Assembly (NCBI GenBank): GCA_945859605.1
Contig: OX243815.1
Location: 42,490,459 to 42,554,458 of the forward strand
DNA: 64,000 nt
Source: Lumbricus rubellus
Lineage: Eukaryota > Annelida > Clitellata > Crassiclitellata > Lumbricidae
Direction: 5' to 3'
Notes under the pieces: model-generated
What the model saw: only the letters and a program-made list of their open reading frames with translations
What the model was told of the DNA's origin: nothing
The model's database searches: none
Part shown: positions 44,816 through 54,392 of the stretch, one piece after another
How the letters are laid out: every line of letters begins with the position of its first letter
Numbering within the stretch: position 1 is the first letter of the stretch
Program-made: the position numbers and the translations under genes

Positions 44816-46626
44816 AGGGTCTAGGCTACGCATAGCGTCTGCTTTTGTAAAGAATTCTTTAACCCAGATAAAAACTGTAGCCTACAATACAATACTCAAT
44901 TCTCGGTTATTCGCTTATAAATTAGCCACAATAAGCTGACGTAGACCCTATATAAAATTACATGGGTTGAGGGGACTTCTCGGAGTGCAATAGTTACGTA
45001 GACTTAGGCTACACTTGCACTAAGTGTCATTACATTTAGCGTTTCCGCCACAGTCGCTTTCGCGTATCATATGCGATAATATCATAATAGGCCCTATACT
45101 CTACAGTCTACACCTAACACGGGCAACCATTTCAATTTGACCCCCAGCTAATGACCCTCCTCCCACCCACTCTACCCTCCAGTTTCTTCCCTAACCTCTG
45201 CTACATGGCCTAAAACCAAATACCATCGTAAATCACGGCGGCAGGTGACGTATAGGCTATGACCGAATGAAAGATTCATGCACACCTACAACTGACACAA
45301 CAGCGAAACCAGTTATTAAGAACCGACGAATACCAGTTTGAACTCTCCTTCGAACGCACGCCTGTGTTAACCTGTGTCCCGTATATAATCGCACAGACTT
45401 TGTGAGCACACAGGTAAGAAGCGAGGGAGGGAGAGGAGAGGGATGGTGTAGCATGCAAGGCAGGTAGGCGAAGAACACAGTGATTGCTCTATAGGTAAAT
45501 ACTAAATAGGCCTGCATTGTGGACACGCGGGCCATGCAGTATACACTATACACGGCGATATTATACGCGCTAAGAATTTGCAACGGTACGGCACACATGT
45601 AAATTGTATAATTATTATCTTATTCAATCGTGTGCATATAAGCTACAGTTGCGCGCGTATATATGACATTGTATATATAATTATTTATATATATATATTT
45701 ATATAAGGATTTGTATACATGTGTGTCCACATGGATTCAAAGGCCTTTGTGCCTGTATGTAGGTTTGTATGCCGACGATTCAAAGAAGCCTTTCTTTGCG
45801 TCTAAAACGCCTTGCCTCCTTACAATCTCGTTTGTGGGCTACACCTTGCAAGCCCAAAAGCATACATGTAAACTATATCCACGTACACACGTATATGTCA
45901 TACACAAATAGATGCGCAATATGTATATATACAGTATTATACACATACACATATATATTTATGTATATATAATTTTATATTATATATATATACATTATCA
46001 TGTGGTGTATAATTAGACCGCATGCCTTGGGTGAGGACGACAGTGCAAACCGGTTTGAAGTAGCGTTGAATACATCAGGCGTTCAGTAATGGTGAGACCT
46101 ACATGTATATTATAAGTCGAACGCCGACGAATAACCGAGTGCGATTCTCAACAATAGACGGATTGTTTTGTATTTTTTTGCGGGCAAAATGCCGGACCTA
46201 TCCTGCCCGATCCTGGTTCAAAGTGACCGACTTGCTTCACAAAGCGACGATTGATTGGGTTCGGGTGTTAGTACTATAGATCAGATTCTGTGGAGAAGGG
46301 ACGCTGATCATTTGGGGATTGGAACTGTTGAGAGGGGTCGAGTCACTATACCTGAGCTGCTGATGAATAGTTGCATACCTTTGGGTTTGGCGTGTTGAGT
46401 CGTTTTGGAAAAGCAGAGGTAAGACCTCTTTGCTTTCAACTTAAGCTATTAAGCTATTCTCTCCAAAGGATTATTATCATGGACAATGGACATGGATGAC
46501 TCTTGTGGTTGTATCGTATGCGACTATAACTAGCCTGCTATGTTTACGACCAGTACATGTAGGTTTTGCTGTAGCGATGAAGCTTACGATGTTCCCCTAA
46601 TAGTAACTTACTTACCTTACTCAGTG

Positions 46627-46759
46627 TAAGAATTGTGAAAAAATAACTGGGGGTTGGACCATTATCCACTTGGAATTGGGATTTGAAAAACAGACTTTAC
46701 TATGGGGCTCTAAGAAAGACTGGGGGAGGTTGAAGCTTCTCAATCCCCGGCAATTCTGC
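46627..46759. mobile_element. Short MITE with TGAGAATTG-type termini, copy 3
   Basis: Diverged relative of the copies at 4576 and 39635, beginning TAAGAATTG and ending CAATTCTG. Confidence 0.55.
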
Positions 46760-47059
46760 ACCCAGACCTTACTTATTAGTACTTAGTCTCTCCAGTGCGG
46801 GTCTGCACATGCATCTGGCAACGCATCTCCTCTCCCTCTCGCCTCTGTCCATCGACAGCTATCCTACTCCACCTCCTTCCACGACTTCTCCAGGTATAAA
46901 AACGGTCTCTGATAGTTTCCAGCCAATTGGTTGGTATTCCTTTTTCTCACAGGCGTCTCCATCCAGAATTCCATGACATCATTTTGTTTGACTCTTTTAT
47001 CCTCATCCATGATACGCCACACACACGCACACGCACACGCAGACACACACACACACACG

Positions 47060-47065
47060 CAGACA
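47060..47065. other. Polinton target-site duplication, left
   Basis: CAGACA, matching the six bases immediately outside the right terminus. Confidence 0.9.
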
Positions 47066-47160
47066 AGTAGATGCAGAATGGATTCTTTGGCTTTTTTTAA
47101 AGAAGCCTGATATTGAAGATAAATTAAGTTAAAATGGTGATAAAGGATAAGCTGGTGTTT
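47066..47160. repeat. Left terminal inverted repeat of the Polinton
   Basis: It matches the right end (63795-63888) in inverse orientation, strongly over the outer ~65 bp and more loosely to ~95 bp. Two further partial copies follow inside, at 47217-47280 and 47295-47385; the last matches the right end better at GCTAAAGGAT. Confidence 0.9.
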
Positions 47161-47437
47161 TTCCTATTGAAGCTAAAATAAGCTGGCTGATTTTGGTTTT
47201 AAGAAAAATTCTTAATAGAATGGATTCTTTGGCTATTTTCTAAGAAGCCTGATATTGAAGAAAATATCAGCTAAAATGGTGTTTTAAAAAAATCAGATGC
47301 AGAATGGATTCTTTGACTTTTTTTAAAGAAGCCTGATATTGAAGATAAATTAAGTTAAAATGGTGCTAAAGGATAATCTGGGGGTTTTTTAATTGAAGAA
47401 AATATCAGCTAATAAACCAGTTAAAACCAGTTAAAAA

Positions 47438-48511
47438 TCAAGGTCGTAAGAATACTGTCGAAAAGTCTCTAGCTAATATATTTAGTGCGATGTGTGAATA
47501 AGCGAATATCTCGAGAAAATCGGTATTGGCTACGAAAATTATGCAACTACCGGTTGAATTGTTAAACGCAGCTCCCGTTCCCCCTCCGCCCGCAATTTGC
47601 ATGTAATTCGCCCCATTTCTATACAGGTAGACGTTACCAGGAGCGGTACTACTGTTACCAAATTCTATGTACGTCGAAACGAAATAGTATCCGGCTTTAC
47701 CGGGAGTGAAACGGGTCATTCCCGCACTTATAACACCATCGGTTTTGAATCTTACACTATCGAAAGTAACTCTTGTGTGAGTTTTAGCGATTAAGAATTG
47801 CCAAGTTAAAGAATGAATGCTAAGCGCGGGACCGATTGAGATAGAATCTACATACTGCTTCGTAGCTGCATCGCTGACGCTGTTGGGTTCGTGTAGCCCT
47901 GTAATGTAAGCATCATGCATAAAGATGGACTTATACACATTTATTTTAGACGGAGGAGTGCCATCGAGTGACTTAACCATCTCTAACATGATTTCATTGT
48001 TTATTCTAAAACGAAATCCATCCATCGATTGTAATGTAATAGGATTGTTTAACGAACATTGTAGTTTATTTCGTATACTACCTAAGAAAATAGTGAATTC
48101 TTTATTATCTCCTCTCAAGTCCTTACAACCCATTGAACGCAGACGATCGGAGCCAACGTTTAAGAATAGATCACCAGTCATTGTATCACCAGTCTTAGCC
48201 ACCTTCGATGCAACTTGTTCATTAACGTATTTCTTATTCGTCAAATGATTATCGTTGGACGGAGAATCGTCGTGATTCGTTATCAAATCAATGGCTTGAC
48301 CCCAACTTAAAGCCTCATCCATTGCTGCTGTCAAAGGTTTCGTTGTTGGTAGTCCTTTAATTTTGTGACCACCCATTTTTAAATTTCCAGTCGCGATGTT
48401 TGCTCCATCCAATCGAAGAAAACTAGCATTTACTTGACTAAGAGTGACACCTCCAGCGATTACTCTTTGTGATGAACCAACATCGGTGTGACCGAATTTA
48501 TCGACAGGCAT
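47438..48511 (-). CDS. Putative virion fibre A: phage-fibre-like stem with C1q-like head
   Basis: A 357-residue protein starting MPVDKFGHTD. The first ~215 residues carry motifs common in phage and giant-virus fibre stems: KTGDTMTGDLFLNVGSD and, near residue 210, DAATKQYVDS. The C-terminal ~120 residues (FDSVRFKTDG, TPGKAGYYFVSTYIEF, VYLYRNG) look like a C1q/TNF-type jelly roll. It shares its N-terminal half almost completely with fibre B, and the two genes are neighbours (30-bp gap), so they arose by duplication followed by head exchange. A receptor-binding role on a Polinton particle is inferred from this layout. No transmembrane segment is visible. The ATG follows TATATAAA. Confidence 0.65.
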   Translation of the reverse strand: MPVDKFGHTDVGSSQRVIAGGVTLSQVNASFLRLDGANIATGNLKMGGHKIKGLPTTKPLTAAMDEALSWGQAIDLITNHDDSPSNDNHLTNKKYVNEQVASKVAKTGDTMTGDLFLNVGSDRLRSMGCKDLRGDNKEFTIFLGSIRNKLQCSLNNPITLQSMDGFRFRINNEIMLEMVKSLDGTPPSKINVYKSIFMHDAYITGLHEPNSVSDAATKQYVDSISIGPALSIHSLTWQFLIAKTHTRVTFDSVRFKTDGVISAGMTRFTPGKAGYYFVSTYIEFGNSSTAPGNVYLYRNGANYMQIAGGGGTGAAFNNSTGSCIIFVANTDFLEIFAYSHIALNILARDFSTVFLRP

Positions 48512-48541
48512 TTTATATATAATAATAATTTTTAATGCAGA
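48512..48541 (-). promoter_or_regulatory. AT-rich start region of fibre A
   Basis: On the - strand TTAAAAATTATTATTATATA runs into the ATG; almost the same stretch precedes fibre B. It fills the whole gap between the two genes. Confidence 0.4.
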
Positions 48542-49639
48542 TTAGTCATCGTATACATATAATTGCATTACCTGAATCTTTCGTATACGATTATCTTCCC
48601 TTTGCCATGCTCTAGATGTAACTCTGTAATATTGATACGCATCCGTAGTAGAAATATTTAAAACTGTATCTTCAGAAGTTCTTGAAGAATAAGATAAGTA
48701 TGCAAACACTACTCCATCATTGCTAGCGTATAAATCTAAATAAGATACATTTTCTCTTTTCAAAACAATTCTCCAAATTTTAACTGGCTCAGGACATTTA
48801 ATTTGTAACCAAACAGTTTCATCTTCACCCGAAACCCAAGCTGCGTTAACATCGTCAGTGAGATTAGTGAAAGCATGGTAGGCTTTGCTTCCGGCAAAAC
48901 AAGAACTGGCACTAGCAACGAATCCTGTCACACTTACATCAGCTTCCAAGGGAGGAATATACCCAACACGACACTTTTTCAGAGATTTATCGACGTAATT
49001 CTTTGTAGCGGCATCTTGAGCTACAAGAGGATCGCTTAAATCGTTGATATTATTACTATTCATTAGGATATTTTGGTAAACGTCGATTTTTCGATCGTTA
49101 GACGCTTTACCGATTCTCATTATATTCTCTACACCCATTTTACACAGTAATCCATCCGTCGATTGTAATGTAATAGGATTGTTTACCGAACATTGTAGTT
49201 TATTTCGTATACTACCTACGAAAATAGTGAATTCTTTATTTTCTCCTCTCAAGTCCTTACAACCCATTGAACGCAGACGATCGGAGCCAACGTTTAAGAA
49301 CAAGTCGCCATTCATGGTATCACCAGTTTTAGACACTTTCGAAGCATCAACGTATTTCTTATTCGTCAAATGATTATCGTTGGACGGAGAATCGTCGTGA
49401 TTCGTTACCAAATCAATGGCTTGCCCCCTACTTAAAGCTTCATCCATTCCGGCAGTCGAAGTATTCGTTACTGGGAGACCTTTTATCACACATCCATTCA
49501 TATTTAGATTTCCAGTCGGCAGATTTGCCCCATCCAATCGAAGAAAATTAGCATTTACTTGGCTAAGAGTAACACCTCCAGCGATTACTCTTCGTGATGT
49601 TCCTCCAGCAGCGGTGCGACCAAATTTATCGACAGGCAT
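48542..49639 (-). CDS. Putative virion fibre B: same stem with discoidin-like head
   Basis: A 365-residue protein. Residues 1-~230 parallel fibre A (MPVDKFGRTA, GGVTLSQVNANFLRL, KTGDTMNGDLFLNVGSD, DAATKNYVD). The C-terminal ~125 residues differ: ASSCFAGSKAYHAF, AAWVSGEDETVWLQI, DLYASNDG and YYRVTSRAW suggest an F5/8 type C (discoidin) fold, a common glycan- or lipid-binding module. The two fibres therefore present different predicted binding heads on one stem. The upstream region (49640-49680) contains an extra TAGGCCTAAATATA insertion compared with fibre A. Confidence 0.65.
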   Translation of the reverse strand: MPVDKFGRTAAGGTSRRVIAGGVTLSQVNANFLRLDGANLPTGNLNMNGCVIKGLPVTNTSTAGMDEALSRGQAIDLVTNHDDSPSNDNHLTNKKYVDASKVSKTGDTMNGDLFLNVGSDRLRSMGCKDLRGENKEFTIFVGSIRNKLQCSVNNPITLQSTDGLLCKMGVENIMRIGKASNDRKIDVYQNILMNSNNINDLSDPLVAQDAATKNYVDKSLKKCRVGYIPPLEADVSVTGFVASASSCFAGSKAYHAFTNLTDDVNAAWVSGEDETVWLQIKCPEPVKIWRIVLKRENVSYLDLYASNDGVVFAYLSYSSRTSEDTVLNISTTDAYQYYRVTSRAWQREDNRIRKIQVMQLYVYDD

Positions 49640-49674
49640 TTTATATATATATTTAGGCCTATATATAATAATTT

Positions 49675-50100
49675 TTAATGCAAGCCATTTATAACTTCTT
49701 GAAATTTACAACCATCGCTCATCGTCATCTTTAAGACGTACAGACACAAATGACCACAAAATACTTCGTTATCGGGTTGTATTCGCTCGCTGTTATATAA
49801 CACTGGACGGCGTAAATACTTTATCAGTTCTAGAGGGGGAGGAAGGCCGTAACTATCGAAATATATTTTCTCATTACCGCTCTTTAAGAAAGCGCACCAG
49901 TGTGAGCCGACCCCATTAGAGTCGTCTAGATTCAATATCCCACACTCATTCCATCCAGGTTTCTTCGGCAGCTCGTCTCTGAGAAATACTCCTCTGAAAT
50001 TATTTATGTTTAGTTTCTTAGCCGCTTCGATTAGATCCACATTCGATAAAGCAATATTCGGTAGCACTACTCCACAAACATCGATTTGTTTGACGCTCAT
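49675..50100 (-). CDS. Adenain-like cysteine protease (maturation protease)
   Basis: A 141-residue protein with the catalytic order of adenovirus-type (C5/C48-like) proteases: His67 in GSHWCAF, Asp82 in YFDSYG, Gln108 and Cys115 in FCGHLCLYV. The family processes capsid precursors at GG or GX-G sites. Length is at the short end for the family, but the catalytic core is complete. The gene lies 16 bp downstream of the polymerase gene on the same strand. Confidence 0.9.
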   Translation of the reverse strand: MSVKQIDVCGVVLPNIALSNVDLIEAAKKLNINNFRGVFLRDELPKKPGWNECGILNLDDSNGVGSHWCAFLKSGNEKIYFDSYGLPPPLELIKYLRRPVLYNSERIQPDNEVFCGHLCLYVLKMTMSDGCKFQEVINGLH

Positions 50101-50116
50101 TTATTAAATATAAACA

Positions 50117-53100
50117 TTAATTAAAAGTTTTCAACGAATAGTGACCATATGCCAAAGTATGAATGCCATCTTGCATTATTACCCGTTTATCGTCATCTGC
50201 AGATAATGCAACTTTATTAATTTCTTCTGTATAAATATCATGATGATAAGATCTAATAACATTCATCGTTCGTTGTTGTTCTTTTTTAGTAAATAAGCAG
50301 TCTTTATAATCTTCGTGAGTAATAGTTTTCTGGACAACATTCTTCTTAATACCTTTACATTTCTTGTGCTCATCTCCAGCAGCCATCTTATAAGAATACA
50401 ACTTTGCTCGCAACCCGATAAATTCTTTTATCTGTTTCCCACTAGTTTCATCCTTGAACATTCCAATAACTTTTTTATTTACTCCAATCTCAATACCAGA
50501 CGGATGATCTTTCGGGTATTCACTCGTGTCGAATCGAGCTTTAATATCTTCTGAGATATCTGAGTAAAAGTCTTCAGTTTTAATTTCGTATGTCAAAGAA
50601 TCTGTATCGGTAAATAATAATTTAGCTCTATTTCCGTATTTATCCTTGATGTAATTGTAATGAAATTCATACATCAGCGTTTTGCTCAAGTCTAATATAC
50701 ACATGCCAAGATATATAGGTTTATTATAGTACAATTTAGTTTTTTTCATGTGAACGGCTATTAGATTTTCATCGAAAATAGTACATCTCTCATAATTAGG
50801 TTTAGCGGCTAGTTCAATAGCCCTCTCCTCTTGACACACTAACTCTACATCAACACGATTTTCAATGTTCTCACAAGTTTTTCCAAAGACACTGTTATTC
50901 ATTAACTTGAAAAAGTCTTTCTCAAAGTCATTAGTAGCTTTCGTTCTAAGAGCTGTATTTAAATCGATATACTTTTTCAACCAATCACTTTCTTCGAATA
51001 GTATACCTCTATGCACCTTTGTTATTTTCAAACCTAAGCTCTCGTACAGCTTCAGATTATCGTAGTGTAGCACATACTTCTTTTTATCGTTTAAGTTTGG
51101 AATTAACTTTTTGACTTTGTTAATCTCAATGCTTTCGGGGGCTAACGGAAAATCGTTATGCAGGTCGTGTAACTCTTTAGGATATTCCAAATCAACTTCC
51201 AATATGCATGGAATACTTTTCCAATTTTGTAATTCATCTTCGTTCATCCATTTGAACCCGTGAGTAGGTAAATTTTTGATCATAGCCCATCCATATAGAT
51301 TATTCGCATCCAGGTAAGTGATAAATGTAGAATTTTCGTTACTATTGAAATCGCTCATATATTTATTATTCGCTTTCCCGTAACGATTTGATATTGTGCT
51401 CACTCCTCCTCTTATCCCTTGCCTGAGCATCAGAATCATATCGTAATCACTCAATAACTCCAATTTCACGCCTGTCAATTTTAAAGCGGCATCCCAAGCT
51501 AAACCAGGAGATGTATAATACCATGCAGGGTCAAGCGTATAGTTCTTCATACACACATCTCTAAAGTTTTCTAATACATCGGCAAGTAACAGAACATCCG
51601 AAACGTTGTATAAATCGTGATAATCTCTGAATGTTTTGCATCCAAATTCTTTCCATACCGTTTGTGCATGCTCGTAGTCTTCATCGCTAATATTCGAGTC
51701 ATTTAGCTTAGAATAGAAAGCGGATTTTGGTGGTAGTTCGGTTTCATTAAAGGTAGTAAATGAATCGACGTAGTCATAAGGATATATACCTTTTCTTAGC
51801 AAAAGATCGAGCTTCTTTCCTGTATATCGTTTCCCAATGTTTTTACACTGGTCTTTGCTTAGGTTCCTCGATAAAGCATCAAGACTCGAAGCCATAAATT
51901 TAAAACTGTCGATAAAACGCAGGTTTCGCTTGACGGTAATCTCTTTTCCCTCTTTATTCACAAACTTATCAACAACGACCTCTCTGCTAAAAGATATGTA
52001 CTTTTCCTCGTTATTAGGTATGCAGTTAATTTTCTCTCCATTATCACCTCTCAGTTTCTTAATGAACAGATGACAATCGTACCCGGAAAGATTATGAAAC
52101 ACTACAGGGAAAAACTTGGGGACTTTATAGTTTACATTACAAATGTTATGAGCAGCCCCTCTAAATTTACCGCTAAGATGACAGTGATCTCTCACTCGGT
52201 CTTCGCCCAACGTTTTTTCACAGATATGACATATAGTAGCTCCATCAAAACACTTCTTGTCCTCTTCTGTAAATATCATCTTCTTAGGGAATTTAAATTG
52301 ATTATATATTTGTTTTATATTCTCTTCTAGTTTATCTACAAATATTTGACCAACATCATCATCTTCGCTTTCAGCCGTAAACGTCACAGGATCTTGAGAA
52401 TATACACTATCGTCGAAACATTTTATGTGGTAACAAAAGGAGCTAGGAATATGCTTTTGATATTTATTAGTGTACGACAACTCTGGATTTGGTTGGCATG
52501 TATCGATCGGTTTTACAAAAGACTCAAAATCTGCGTAGACTATAAAAGGAACCCTCATAGAATTGTTATAATTTTTAAAACTTAGCATAGTTCCTGGTGG
52601 TGGCATTTCTATTTTTTGTGCGTTATGGAGTTTGCAGTACTCATTATGGTTTTTAAGCGCTCCTGTCGTTGTGAAACCATTCATACACCTTTTGCAATAA
52701 TACATCGAATGAGTCCTCAATCTCATCATTCTGTTAAAATTCTTGATCCAGCAATAATGTTTCCTTTCTCCGTTGGAAATAAGCAATAGATCTACATAAA
52801 TACTACTTTCACACTTAGACAGATAAAGCGGGTATACTTCTTTTTCATAACCGAATACATTAACATTAACATTATTATTTCTCTCGAACCTACCTATCAC
52901 ATTAGCATCAGCAGCAACTGGAAACTCAATACCACTCCAATTAAGTTTTTTAGACTGTTCTTTCAAAGCTTTCGTTATTATCTCCGAATTTTTCACAACC
53001 GGATTCAAAGCTCTAGTGATACACCATTTGAAACATTCTTCGTCGTCGTTTTTCATATTTATAATAGCCTTTTTATTAGCTAAAAAGTCGGGAAGTGGAA

Positions 53101-53779
53101 TGTAAGAACTACCTCTTAAGGGGGTATATTTTACCGTATTGATATCTAATTTTACAACAGTTTTAAATCTCCAATTACTTCCTTGCATCTGAAAACTAGC
53201 AATAGACTCCATGATTTTGTCTTTCTTTCTGCTGTATATTTCATTCAAGTCGGTTGCTTCTAAAATAACTTCTGCCTTGGAAACGAATGGCATATCCTCA
53301 GAATTAACTATTCCAGATTTCATATCTACTCGTTCCATAGTACAAGCAAGAACCAAATTAGTCTTTGTCTGGCGATTACTCGACAACAGATTAACTACCT
53401 GCGGCTTGACGAAATTAAGAAACGACGAGGCATCCATTCCATTAATTCCATCTATTCTATACTGCTTGGTGAATCCTTTAATAGCCGACGCCGTTTCTCG
53501 AATTTTAATATTATCAAATATCCTGGAAACAGTTGACTTCAACGACTCCAGTTTTTCATTTACGACTTTATTGTCTCGTTCAGGCACATAACTAAGTAAC
53601 CAATCCGCAAAATCATTCATTTTAGCTCTAACCCTATTTTTGTATTTTCTCATAGGCGCTACTGGTTTGTATTTACCAGGTGTGGGTGTAAGCGTAGGAA
53701 CCTTAATGTCAGGAACCGATGAGTCGAGCAAGTGTTCAACATGGTTCATGTTTCTTAAACTACTTTTCTTTAAATCCAT
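50117..53779 (-). CDS. Protein-primed family B DNA polymerase of Polinton type
   Basis: The predicted protein is 1,220 residues from the first ATG (an in-frame GTG lies 14 codons upstream). In order it shows a Cys2-His2-like finger near residue 370, exonuclease motif I (YADFES, ~416), an endonuclease-VII-like Cys/His cluster (CHICEKTLG and DHCHL, ~515-550), exonuclease II (HNLSGYDCHLF, ~565), a DVLLLADV block (~730), polymerase motif A (DANNLYGW, ~826), motif B (NNSVFGKT, ~963) and motif C (TDTDS, ~1058). This is the standard layout for Polinton polymerases, which replicate linear DNA from a terminal protein. The frame is uninterrupted. Confidence 0.95.
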   Translation of the reverse strand: MDLKKSSLRNMNHVEHLLDSSVPDIKVPTLTPTPGKYKPVAPMRKYKNRVRAKMNDFADWLLSYVPERDNKVVNEKLESLKSTVSRIFDNIKIRETASAIKGFTKQYRIDGINGMDASSFLNFVKPQVVNLLSSNRQTKTNLVLACTMERVDMKSGIVNSEDMPFVSKAEVILEATDLNEIYSRKKDKIMESIASFQMQGSNWRFKTVVKLDINTVKYTPLRGSSYIPLPDFLANKKAIINMKNDDEECFKWCITRALNPVVKNSEIITKALKEQSKKLNWSGIEFPVAADANVIGRFERNNNVNVNVFGYEKEVYPLYLSKCESSIYVDLLLISNGERKHYCWIKNFNRMMRLRTHSMYYCKRCMNGFTTTGALKNHNEYCKLHNAQKIEMPPPGTMLSFKNYNNSMRVPFIVYADFESFVKPIDTCQPNPELSYTNKYQKHIPSSFCYHIKCFDDSVYSQDPVTFTAESEDDDVGQIFVDKLEENIKQIYNQFKFPKKMIFTEEDKKCFDGATICHICEKTLGEDRVRDHCHLSGKFRGAAHNICNVNYKVPKFFPVVFHNLSGYDCHLFIKKLRGDNGEKINCIPNNEEKYISFSREVVVDKFVNKEGKEITVKRNLRFIDSFKFMASSLDALSRNLSKDQCKNIGKRYTGKKLDLLLRKGIYPYDYVDSFTTFNETELPPKSAFYSKLNDSNISDEDYEHAQTVWKEFGCKTFRDYHDLYNVSDVLLLADVLENFRDVCMKNYTLDPAWYYTSPGLAWDAALKLTGVKLELLSDYDMILMLRQGIRGGVSTISNRYGKANNKYMSDFNSNENSTFITYLDANNLYGWAMIKNLPTHGFKWMNEDELQNWKSIPCILEVDLEYPKELHDLHNDFPLAPESIEINKVKKLIPNLNDKKKYVLHYDNLKLYESLGLKITKVHRGILFEESDWLKKYIDLNTALRTKATNDFEKDFFKLMNNSVFGKTCENIENRVDVELVCQEERAIELAAKPNYERCTIFDENLIAVHMKKTKLYYNKPIYLGMCILDLSKTLMYEFHYNYIKDKYGNRAKLLFTDTDSLTYEIKTEDFYSDISEDIKARFDTSEYPKDHPSGIEIGVNKKVIGMFKDETSGKQIKEFIGLRAKLYSYKMAAGDEHKKCKGIKKNVVQKTITHEDYKDCLFTKKEQQRTMNVIRSYHHDIYTEEINKVALSADDDKRVIMQDGIHTLAYGHYSLKTFN

Positions 53780-53813
53780 TTTATTTTTACCACGCAAAAA
53801 TATTAATACATTA

Positions 53814-53905
53814 TCGAACACTTTAATTTCATATCATTCTATCTCTCATACACTTTAATTTCATTCCTTTCTATCTCTCGAACACTTTAATTTCGTATCT
53901 ATCTC
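53814..53905. repeat. ~37-bp tandem repeat at the end of the SAP-like gene
   Basis: The segment AACACTTTAATTTC plus CTATCTCTC occurs three times. The rightmost copy contains the last codons and stop of the SAP-like gene, so its 3' end has been duplicated into the gap before the polymerase gene. The duplication also created the spurious upstream GTG of the polymerase frame. Confidence 0.75.
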
Positions 53906-54200
53906 TCCAGACATTTCCGTTATGATAAGCTATTATGCCAGCACTCTGACCATACGCCTTAGCAGCTTTATACATCGATGGATACGAGGTAACAACGCCA
54001 GTCTCTCGATCTATAATATCTACTCTTCTCGGTTGTTTCCTGATACTACCCAACGTGTCATGTCTATAGGACACAGACTTGTAGTCCGTCGGGAGAATAT
54101 TCTTTTCAATCAATACAGCTATCATTTGAGGTTTGTTGAGATGCGAAGTGCCTGTAACATCGTGATGCTTGGCCAACATTCTAAGCTCTGGTAGCTTCAT
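53871..54200 (-). CDS. Small SAP plus NUMOD1-like DNA-binding protein
   Basis: A 109-residue protein. Residues 1-33 (LPELRMLAKHHDVTG, NKPQMIAVL) resemble a SAP helix-turn-helix. Residues 60-105 (IDRETGVVTSYPSMYKAAKA, then IAYHNGNVWRDRYEI) resemble the NUMOD1 motif of homing-type nucleases, without a nuclease domain. A DNA-binding accessory role beside the polymerase is inferred. A TTTAAA box lies 15 nt before the ATG. Confidence 0.6.
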   Translation of the reverse strand: MKLPELRMLAKHHDVTGTSHLNKPQMIAVLIEKNILPTDYKSVSYRHDTLGSIRKQPRRVDIIDRETGVVTSYPSMYKAAKAYGQSAGIIAYHNGNVWRDRYEIKVFER

Positions 54201-54216
54201 AATATATAAGTATTCT

Positions 54217-54392
54217 TTAAATCAATTTTCCATACACAACACTCATTTTCTGTCCATCCGATTGGAACTGCAGCAACCTATCTGAAATTACGACAGCATA
54301 CGCTTCGGTGTCGGCTGGCACTGCTGCATTGAAAAGAGCCTTAATCTGAATATCAACGACTGACGATTTCAAACGCTCGGATTGTTTGCTTA
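54217..54392 (-). pseudogene. Detached 3' end of the major capsid protein gene
   Basis: This frame encodes the last ~58 residues of the capsid protein and its stop. It was cut off from the main part (55840-56964) by the pogo-like insert. Both parts abut a TA at the insertion point and are in the same phase when one TA is discounted. It has no start of its own in the capsid part. Confidence 0.8.

Larger units (their letters stand above)
38255..47059. other. Gene-poor region between SBSPON and the Polinton
   Basis: No protein-coding exon was convincingly recognised. The region holds MITEs, SINEs, simple repeats (listed separately) and AT-rich sequence (about 45.6-46.0 kb). Frames such as 38569-38775, 40980-41258 and 45257-45598 have no recognisable motif and are probably chance. 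Confidence 0.5.

Noticed and set aside
53780..53821. Polymerase start at the upstream GTG
   Set aside because: It lies in a tandem repeat of the neighbouring gene's end, and GTG is not a normal start in animals.
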